Shown: positions 58,378 to 64,000 of the stretch, one piece after another
Layout of the letters: each line of letters begins with the position of its first letter
Position numbering within the stretch: the first letter of the stretch is position 1
Assembly (NCBI RefSeq): GCF_000622895.1
Contig: NZ_AVCC01000006.1
Location: 1-64,000 of the forward strand
Reading direction: 5' to 3'
DNA from: Herminiimonas sp. CN
GTDB lineage: Bacteria; Pseudomonadota; Gammaproteobacteria; Burkholderiales; Burkholderiaceae_D
Length of the DNA stretch: 64,000 nt
The notes under the pieces: model-generated
Told to the model about the DNA's origin: nothing
Seen by the model: only the letters and a program-made list of their open reading frames with translations
The model's database searches: none
Made by a program: the position numbers and the translations under genes

Positions 58378-59646
58378 ATGTCGCATTTTTCTTACCGGGA
58401 TGGCGTGCTGTGCGCCGAAAGCACGCCCCTGAACCGGATTGCCGAGCAGTTCGGCAGTCCGACCTATGTTTACTCCAAAGCCGCGCTGTGCCAGAACTTC
58501 GCCGCCTACGCCGATGCCTGCCGCGGCCGCGATGCGCTAGTGTGCTATGCGGTGAAGGCCAATTCCAATCTCGCCATCCTGAATCTGCTAGCCAGACAGG
58601 GTGCCGGTTTCGATCTGGTGTCCGGTGGCGAACTGCAGCGCGTGATCGCCGCCGGCGGCGACACCGGCAAATGCCTATTCTCCGGCGTCGGCAAGACGCG
58701 CGACGAGATGCGCCTGGCGCTTGAGCACGGCATCCTGTGCTTCAACGTCGAATCGATTCCGGAGCTGCACCTGTTGAATGAAGTCGCCGGCGACATGGGC
58801 AAGATTGCGCCGGTCAGCCTGCGCGTCAACCCGAACGTCGACGCCAACACCCATCCGTACATCTCGACCGGACTGAAAGACAACAAGTTCGGCGTCGCCT
58901 TCGACGATGCGCTGGCCACCTACCGCGCTGCCGCCGCCTTGCCGCATCTGGCGGTGGCCGGCATCGACTGCCATATCGGCTCGCAGCTGCTGGACGATGC
59001 GCCGCTGCTGGAGGCGCTCGACAAGGTGATCGAACTGATCGATGCACTGGCGGCAGAAGGGATCACGATCCATCATCTCGACATCGGCGGCGGCATCGGC
59101 ATTACCTACGACGACGAGCAGCCGGTCCCGGTCGGCGCCTATCTGGCGCGGCTGTTCGCCCGGATCGACGGCTGGCGCGCGGCAAAGCATGGCGGCGCGC
59201 CGATCAAGGTGCTGTTCGAGCCGGGCCGCTCGATCGTCGGCAACGCCGGCCTGCTGCTGACCGAAACCCTGTACCTGAAACACGGTGAGAGCAAGAATTT
59301 TGCGGTGGTCGATGCCGCCATGAACGATTTGATGCGTCCGGCCATGTATGAAGCCTGGCACCGGGTGCAACCGGTGATGCCGCGCCGGCAGCCCGAAAAA
59401 ACCTACGACGTGGTCGGCCCGATCTGCGAATCGGGCGACTGGCTGGCGCGCAGCCGCGCGCTGGCGCTGGAGCCGGGCGATCTGCTGGCGATCATGTCGG
59501 CCGGCGCCTACGGCATGACGATGGCGTCGAACTACAATACCCGCCCGCGCGCGGCCGAAGTGATGGTCGATGGCGACCGGGTGCACCTGATCCGCCAGCG
59601 CGAAACGGTAGCCGATCTGTTTGCACTGGAAACCCTGATCGCCTGA
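58378..59646 (+). CDS. lysA: Diaminopimelate decarboxylase
   Basis: 422 residues, a fold-III PLP enzyme. The PLP lysine lies in CYAVKANSN, HIGSQ is in DCHIGSQLLD, the phosphate-binding glycines in HLDIGGGIGI, the substrate-binding segment FEPGRSIVGN and the catalytic Cys in GPICESGDWL. It makes lysine from meso-diaminopimelate. The ATG at 58378 starts the normal N-terminus. Confidence 0.96.
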   Translation: MSHFSYRDGVLCAESTPLNRIAEQFGSPTYVYSKAALCQNFAAYADACRGRDALVCYAVKANSNLAILNLLARQGAGFDLVSGGELQRVIAAGGDTGKCLFSGVGKTRDEMRLALEHGILCFNVESIPELHLLNEVAGDMGKIAPVSLRVNPNVDANTHPYISTGLKDNKFGVAFDDALATYRAAAALPHLAVAGIDCHIGSQLLDDAPLLEALDKVIELIDALAAEGITIHHLDIGGGIGITYDDEQPVPVGAYLARLFARIDGWRAAKHGGAPIKVLFEPGRSIVGNAGLLLTETLYLKHGESKNFAVVDAAMNDLMRPAMYEAWHRVQPVMPRRQPEKTYDVVGPICESGDWLARSRALALEPGDLLAIMSAGAYGMTMASNYNTRPRAAEVMVDGDRVHLIRQRETVADLFALETLIA

Positions 59647-59690
59647 TCGATTTCGGCGCAGTTTATTACTGCACCCTGTAATTTCACGCT

Positions 59691-59740
59691 CCGCATATAA
59701 AATATGCGGAAATTGCAGTTTTTCCAGCATACTCCCTATG
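59691..59740 (+). repeat. Full copy of the dispersed intergenic repeat
   Basis: CCGCATA-TAAAA-TATGCGG (59691-59709) is a perfect 7-bp palindrome with a 5-base loop, followed by a T-tract (GCAGTTTTTCC) and CATACTCCCTATG (59728-59740). It lies between the converging lysA and msrQ genes and best defines the element. Confidence 0.75.
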
Positions 59741-59802
59741 TTTATGCGTTAATGCAAGGGTCGAACGGGATTCACGCTGCCCTGTCATGCACTTGCCCTG
59801 CT

Positions 59803-60465
59803 TCAAATCGGTGAAATCTTGACGAGCCGTTTTTGCGGCCGCTGTTGCCTGATGCGCGCAACCACCCGCACCAGCAGCAGCGCGGCGACGATCAGGCCCA
59901 GCAGGACAGGCTGGGCGAAATCGTGCTTGCCCGCCTTCATCCACCAGAAATGCACGATCGCCAGCGGCGCGATCAGGTAGATCAGCCGGTGCAGCCATTG
60001 CCAGCGCTTGCCGCCCAGCCGGCGCACCATGCGGTTGGTGCTGGTGGCCGCCAGCGGAATCAGCAGCACGAAGTTGATGAAGCCGACCGTGATGAAAGGG
60101 CGCTTGACGACATCCCTGGCCATCTCGGCCAGATCGAAGAAATGATCGAACCAGACGAAAGCCGTAAAGTGCAGGCAGACGTAAAAGAACGCGAACAAGC
60201 CGAGCATGCGGCGCAGCTTGATCAGCCACGGCCACTGCAGCCACTTGCGCAACGGCGTCACCGTCAGCGTGATGCAGAGCAAATACAGCGTCCAGTCGCC
60301 GCTGTTGCGGGTGATGAATTCGATCGGATTGGCACCCAGCCGGTCGGTCAGCGTAAACAAAACCAGGCGCAGAAACGGCAGCAGCGCCAGCAGGAAAACG
60401 CCGGCCTTGATCGCGCGCAGTTGCTTCGGCGTCGGGTGAAACGGGGGCTTGTCGGTGACGTCCAT
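59803..60465 (-). CDS. msrQ: Methionine sulfoxide reductase heme-binding subunit MsrQ
   Basis: 220 residues with six predicted membrane helices and conserved histidines for b-type heme in YVCLHFTAFVWFDHFF and LAIVHFWWMKAGKHD, and TLTVTPLR between helices. It delivers electrons from the quinone pool to MsrP. It starts 12 bases after msrP. Confidence 0.94.
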   Translation of the reverse strand: MDVTDKPPFHPTPKQLRAIKAGVFLLALLPFLRLVLFTLTDRLGANPIEFITRNSGDWTLYLLCITLTVTPLRKWLQWPWLIKLRRMLGLFAFFYVCLHFTAFVWFDHFFDLAEMARDVVKRPFITVGFINFVLLIPLAATSTNRMVRRLGGKRWQWLHRLIYLIAPLAIVHFWWMKAGKHDFAQPVLLGLIVAALLLVRVVARIRQQRPQKRLVKISPI

Positions 60466-60477
60466 TGCAATGCCGCC

Positions 60478-61455
60478 TCAGAAAAATTTCCCCAGATCCA
60501 TTTCCGCATACAGCGAGGCGACCTCGTTGTAGCCGTTGAACATCAATGTCTTGCGCTTCCTGGTGAAGAAGCCGTCTTCGCCGATGCGCCGCTCGCTGGC
60601 CTGCGACCAGCGCGGATGATCGACCGCCGGATTGACGTTCGAATAAAAGCCGTATTCCTGCGGCGCGGCGCGGCTCCACGCGGTCTTCGGCTGCTCCCGG
60701 ACGAAGCGGATCTTGACGATCGACTTGGCCGATTTGAAGCCGTACTTCCACGGCAGCACGATGCGCACCGGCGCGCCGTTCTGGTGCGGCAAGACTTCGC
60801 CGTACATGCCGAACGTCAGCAGCGCCAGCGGATGATTCGCCTCGTCGATGCGCAAGCCTTCGACATACGGCCAGTCCAGCACCGGGCTGCGCAGGCCGGG
60901 CATCTGCTTCGGATCGGCCAGCGTGACGAATTCAATAAATTTCGCATTGCCGGTCGGCTCCACCTTTTTGATCAACGCCGACAGCGAATAGCCGATCCAC
61001 GGAATCACCATCGACCAGCCTTCGACGCAGCGCAGGCGGTAGATGCGCTCCTCCAGCGGCGCCAGCTTGATCAGGCTATCCAAGTCCAGCATCACCGGCT
61101 TCTTGACTTCGCCTTCGATAACGATGCTCCATGGCCGCGGCTTCAGGCTGCCGGCGTACTTGGCCGGGTCCGCCTTGTCGGTGCCGAATTCGTAGAAATT
61201 ATTGTAGGTGGTCGCATCCTTGTAGGCGCTCGGCCGGTCCATCACGACATAGGCCGGATTGGGCTTGCCGGCCAGTTTCTGGCCGGAATTCTGCGCCAGC
61301 GCCTGGCGCCCGGCCATTTCCAGCAGCGCGCCGCCGGCGATGGAGCCGAGCGCAATCTGCCGGATGAAGTTGCGGCGCGATTCAAAGATGTGCTGTGGTG
61401 TAATTTCAGACGGGAACGGAATTTCGATCCCGTTCGGGCTGCGTTTAATCAACAT
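60478..61455 (-). CDS. msrP: Periplasmic methionine sulfoxide reductase MsrP
   Basis: 325 residues. The Tat signal is [13 protein letters not shown] with the twin arginines. The sulfite-oxidase fold has the molybdenum-binding Cys in [18 protein letters not shown]. With MsrQ it repairs oxidised methionines in periplasmic proteins, for example after hypochlorite stress. Tat export is predicted because the cofactor is inserted in the cytoplasm. Confidence 0.95.
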   Translation of the reverse strand: MLIKRSPNGIEIPFPSEITPQHIFESRRNFIRQIALGSIAGGALLEMAGRQALAQNSGQKLAGKPNPAYVVMDRPSAYKDATTYNNFYEFGTDKADPAKYAGSLKPRPWSIVIEGEVKKPVMLDLDSLIKLAPLEERIYRLRCVEGWSMVIPWIGYSLSALIKKVEPTGNAKFIEFVTLADPKQMPGLRSPVLDWPYVEGLRIDEANHPLALLTFGMYGEVLPHQNGAPVRIVLPWKYGFKSAKSIVKIRFVREQPKTAWSRAAPQEYGFYSNVNPAVDHPRWSQASERRIGEDGFFTRKRKTLMFNGYNEVASLYAEMDLGKFF

Positions 61456-61646
61456 GATGACTCCAATTCGCGCGGTTGGCGGTAAGTGTTGTCAATTGGT
61501 CTGGCGCGCTGGCGCAGCCTTACGCATTACGGTCGTCATCGGCAACCCCGCATGTCCGATGCCGCGCATCCGGGCTAGAATCTGTCATGCACAAGCAAAC
61601 TGCCGGCCAACCCGCCGCACTGGCAAAATCGGCTCGCTCAGGCCGT

Positions 61647-62027
61647 TTATCTGACGATATGCCAGACGCTGTTGAAACCATCGCCGCTCTTGTCGCCGGG
61701 CTTCTGGTCCCGGCTCCACTGGTGCAGCGGCTTGCCCTTGAATGCCCATTGCTGCTGGCCGTCGTCGCGCATGATGATGCTGTAATCGCCGCTAGCCTGA
61801 TCGGCCGGTTGCGCCAGCAGCGGTGGCCAGTTGGCCGCGCAGGGGCCGTTACAGGCGCTCTTGCCGCTGTTTGCGGCGTCCTTGTCGAAGGTGTACAGAG
61901 TCATGCCGGCCGCATTGGTCAACATGCCGTCGGCTGCCCTGACTGGCATTTGCGCGGCCGCCATCGAGGCAGACCCAGCCAGCAGCGCTGCCGTCAACAC
62001 AGAAAATCCAGATCGAATGATTTTCAT
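61647..62027 (-). CDS. COG4315-type secreted repeat protein
   Basis: 126 residues with a signal peptide (GFSVLTAALLAGSASMAAAQ) and the two motifs of this family: GMTLYTFDKDAANSGKSACNGPCAANWPP, in which Y-x-F/W/Y-x-x-D and the two cysteines are conserved, and WAFKGKPLHQWSRDQKPGD. A GAGGAGG site lies before the ATG at 62027. The role is unknown; a periplasmic location is inferred. It follows the ccsB region but converges with nothing and has its own spacing of about 120 bases. Confidence 0.85.
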   Translation of the reverse strand: MKIIRSGFSVLTAALLAGSASMAAAQMPVRAADGMLTNAAGMTLYTFDKDAANSGKSACNGPCAANWPPLLAQPADQASGDYSIIMRDDGQQQWAFKGKPLHQWSRDQKPGDKSGDGFNSVWHIVR

Positions 62028-62147
62028 GATAATCCTCCTCAGACTGGTCAAGTGCTTGATCGGGTGTGCTGCGAACGCAGCACACCGTTGTATGACAGCC
62101 GAAGCCTATGCTTCATTCCCACAGAGGCGGATTATTTGTCGAATTAG

Positions 62148-63299
62148 TTACAATTCCCCGTATGAATGCAAGCCGGACAGGAACATGTTGACGCCCAAAA
62201 AGGCGAAGGTCGTCACCACCAGGCCGCCCAGCGCCCACCATGCCGCCATTTGTCCGCGCAAGCCCTTCATCAGGCGCATGTGCAGCCAGGCCGCGTAATT
62301 CAGCCAGACGATCAGCGCCCAGGTTTCTTTCGGGTCCCACGACCAGTAGCCGCCCCAGGCTTCTGCCGCCCACAGCGCGCCGAGGATGGTGGCGATGGTA
62401 AAAAAAGCGAAACCGACTGAAATCGCCTTGTACATCACGTCATCCAGCACTTCCAGCGCCGGCAGGCGATCGGCCAGGATGCCTTTCGATTTGAGCAGGT
62501 AGGCCACCGCGACCATCGAAGCCAGCGCGAAGGTGCCGTAGCCAATGAAATTGGCCGGCACATGGATTTTCATCCACCAGCTTTGCAGCGCCGGCACCAG
62601 CGGCTGGATGTTGGCGGCGTCGCGCGATACCGTGTACCAGAGCAGGAAGCCGACCGCAGCGGCGATCACCAGCAGCACGAACGGCCCCAGCTGGCGGGTC
62701 GCATAATGCTGTTCGTAGTAGAGGTAGAACAACGCGGTGATCATCGAAAACAGGATGAACACTTCATACAGGTTCGACACCGGTATGTGGCCGATGTCGG
62801 CGCCGATCAGGTACGACTCGTACCAGCGCACCAGCATGCCGGTGAAACCCATCACCACCGCAGCCCAGCACAGGACCGAGCCGACCGAAGAACCGAAATC
62901 GGAGCGGGCAATCAGGCCGCCCCAGTAGAAAACCGTCGACAGTATGAACAAGGTCCCCATCCACAGAATCGCCGACTGGCTCGACAGCAGGTATTTGAGC
63001 AGGAATTTCTGGTTCGCCATGTCGAGCGAACCGCCGTACAGCGCGATGCCGGACAGGCTCAGGATCGCCAGCACGGCCATCAGCCCGCGCACCGGCTTCC
63101 AGTTCCAGCCCAGCCAGGCAAAGGTCGGCGCCGCCAGCAGCAGGATCGCTTTCTCGTAGAGATCCATGTGATGGCCGTACATGTTCAAACCGGTCAGCGA
63201 ACCTGCCACCAGTGCCGCCGCATATAGCCAGTCGAGCGGCGACAGGCGCCTGAAATAACCGGGTTGCGGCGAATAACTTGCTTGTTGCGTCAATTCCAT
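62148..63299 (-). CDS. ccsB: Cytochrome c biogenesis protein CcsB/ResC
   Basis: 383 residues, about eight predicted membrane helices. The heme-binding WWD-type motif is present as WGGYWSWDPKETWALIVWL, with histidines in the flanking periplasmic loops. With ResB it forms the System II synthase that carries heme out and attaches it to cytochromes c, such as the QHNDH alpha subunit and the DUF3365 protein encoded here. It follows resB on the same strand. Confidence 0.93.
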   Translation of the reverse strand: MELTQQASYSPQPGYFRRLSPLDWLYAAALVAGSLTGLNMYGHHMDLYEKAILLLAAPTFAWLGWNWKPVRGLMAVLAILSLSGIALYGGSLDMANQKFLLKYLLSSQSAILWMGTLFILSTVFYWGGLIARSDFGSSVGSVLCWAAVVMGFTGMLVRWYESYLIGADIGHIPVSNLYEVFILFSMITALFYLYYEQHYATRQLGPFVLLVIAAAVGFLLWYTVSRDAANIQPLVPALQSWWMKIHVPANFIGYGTFALASMVAVAYLLKSKGILADRLPALEVLDDVMYKAISVGFAFFTIATILGALWAAEAWGGYWSWDPKETWALIVWLNYAAWLHMRLMKGLRGQMAAWWALGGLVVTTFAFLGVNMFLSGLHSYGEL

Positions 63300-63401
63300 G
63301 ATGTTTCTCCGTTGTTGCCAGGCCGGCGCCGGGACAACCTGCTTCGTTTTTGCTTAATTTCACTCCGATTACCAGAACCGAAGTGTAGTCCTATCGCGCG
63401 C

Positions 63402-64000
63402 TCACTGCACGGGTCGGTCTGGCTGCGTCATTTGCCGTTTGATGGCAAGGTAGTCATTTTCGAAATCCAGCGTTTTGCGCTGCGAACTCATCGCCATCAG
63501 GGCCACCGAACCAGTGTCGCCATCCTTGAGCCAGACCCACAGGCGGCGCTCGCGGATATAAAACATCGCAAACACGCCCAGCGTCAGCAGCAGGCAGCCG
63601 AAATAGACTACCTTCTTGCCGGGCGAACGGGTGACCTGAAACACCGAAGCCTTGATCTCCTCGAAACCCTGCAACTGCAGATACACCGGCGCGCTATAAA
63701 AGAATGCGTCGGACAGCGCGCTGGTGCTCAATTGCAGGAAACGCGCGTGCTTGTCGTTGGCTTCGATCGGCGGCAAGCGGTCTTTTTCGCGCGCCGCCTG
63801 CCACAGATCCCACATGCTGCCGTTGAGTATCTTCATGAAAATATCGGCGGCCTTTTCCTGCTCGGCGGGCGGGATCTTTTCCAGAAATTTCGATACCGCG
63901 ATATAACCGGCTGCCGTGCCGTCGCCGGCGAACACCGTCAGGCTCTTGCCGGCCGATTGCTGCAACTGCGAACCGAGTTTCCCGCCCTCGTCGGGTACCC
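63402..64000 (-). CDS. resB: Cytochrome c biogenesis protein ResB, N-terminus cut by the window edge
   Basis: About 199 residues of the C-terminal part are visible; the frame is open to the window end. It contains the ResB pattern YLQLQGFEEIKASVFQVTRS followed by PGKKVVYFGCLLLTLGVFAMFYIRERRLWVWL, the last membrane helix and basic tail. ResB partners CcsB in System II heme attachment. The start lies outside the window. Confidence 0.92.
   Translation of the reverse strand, partial: VPDEGGKLGSQLQQSAGKSLTVFAGDGTAAGYIAVSKFLEKIPPAEQEKAADIFMKILNGSMWDLWQAAREKDRLPPIEANDKHARFLQLSTSALSDAFFYSAPVYLQLQGFEEIKASVFQVTRSPGKKVVYFGCLLLTLGVFAMFYIRERRLWVWLKDGDTGSVALMAMSSQRKTLDFENDYLAIKRQMTQPDRPVQ

Overview
The window reads as a chromosomal segment of a GC-rich betaproteobacterium, most likely Burkholderiales and probably Oxalobacteraceae or a near relative. 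This is an inference from gene order: kdsD-kdsC-lptC-lptA-lptB-rpoN-hpf; dgt-aroKB next to pilMNOPQ, divergent from a class A penicillin-binding protein; cyaY/lptM/lysA; msrPQ; and the ccsB-resB cytochrome c system. No rRNA or tRNA gene, CRISPR array or intact insertion sequence was seen.

Region 1 (about 0.6-8.5 kb, plus strand) holds a DUF4337 membrane protein, a large Pls/PosA-type single-module peptide synthetase (A domain, carrier domain, then membrane segments with three tandem hexapeptide-repeat domains), an adjacent Sfp-type phosphopantetheinyl transferase that probably activates it, and a stand-alone elongation factor G behind a near-perfect sigma-70 promoter.

Region 2 (about 8.5-28.3 kb, all minus strand) is an accessory catabolic block. 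Its upstream part is a quinohemoprotein amine dehydrogenase (QHNDH) biosynthesis cluster: an AraC-type regulator, then qhpA-D-C-B-F-E (diheme alpha subunit, radical SAM maturase, cofactor-bearing gamma subunit, beta-propeller subunit, ABC exporter, subtilisin-like leader peptidase). The flavin monooxygenase QhpG, which hydroxylates the future cofactor tryptophan in the studied systems, is absent from the window. In its place, translationally coupled to qhpE, are two U32-family proteins whose cysteine patterns match the O2-independent hydroxylase pair UbiU/UbiV. Downstream come DUF1329, DUF1302, MMPL/RND and Ycf48-like proteins (probably a trans-envelope system) and an aldehyde dehydrogenase that could oxidise the aldehyde made by the amine dehydrogenase. 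Gene remnants lie at the edges: an IS256-type transposase N-terminus beside fusA, a decayed gene near ssb, and a small interrupted frame before qhpA.

Region 3 (28.6-39.4 kb) contains ssb, an MFS transporter, uvrA, DUF1810, a c-heme DUF3365 protein, a rhodanese, a hotdog thioesterase, an AEC transporter and a CPA2 antiporter. Region 4 (39.4-46.2 kb) is the Kdo/LPS-export/rpoN cluster plus an enoyl-CoA-hydratase-like hydrolase. Region 5 (46.3-64 kb) has dgt, an aroK-aroB fusion, an unrecognised lipoprotein, pilQPONM, mrcA, cyaY, lptM, lysA, msrQ, msrP, a COG4315 protein, ccsB and a truncated resB. A small dispersed repeat (a palindrome, then a T-tract, then CATACTCCCTAT) recurs only between genes across the window.
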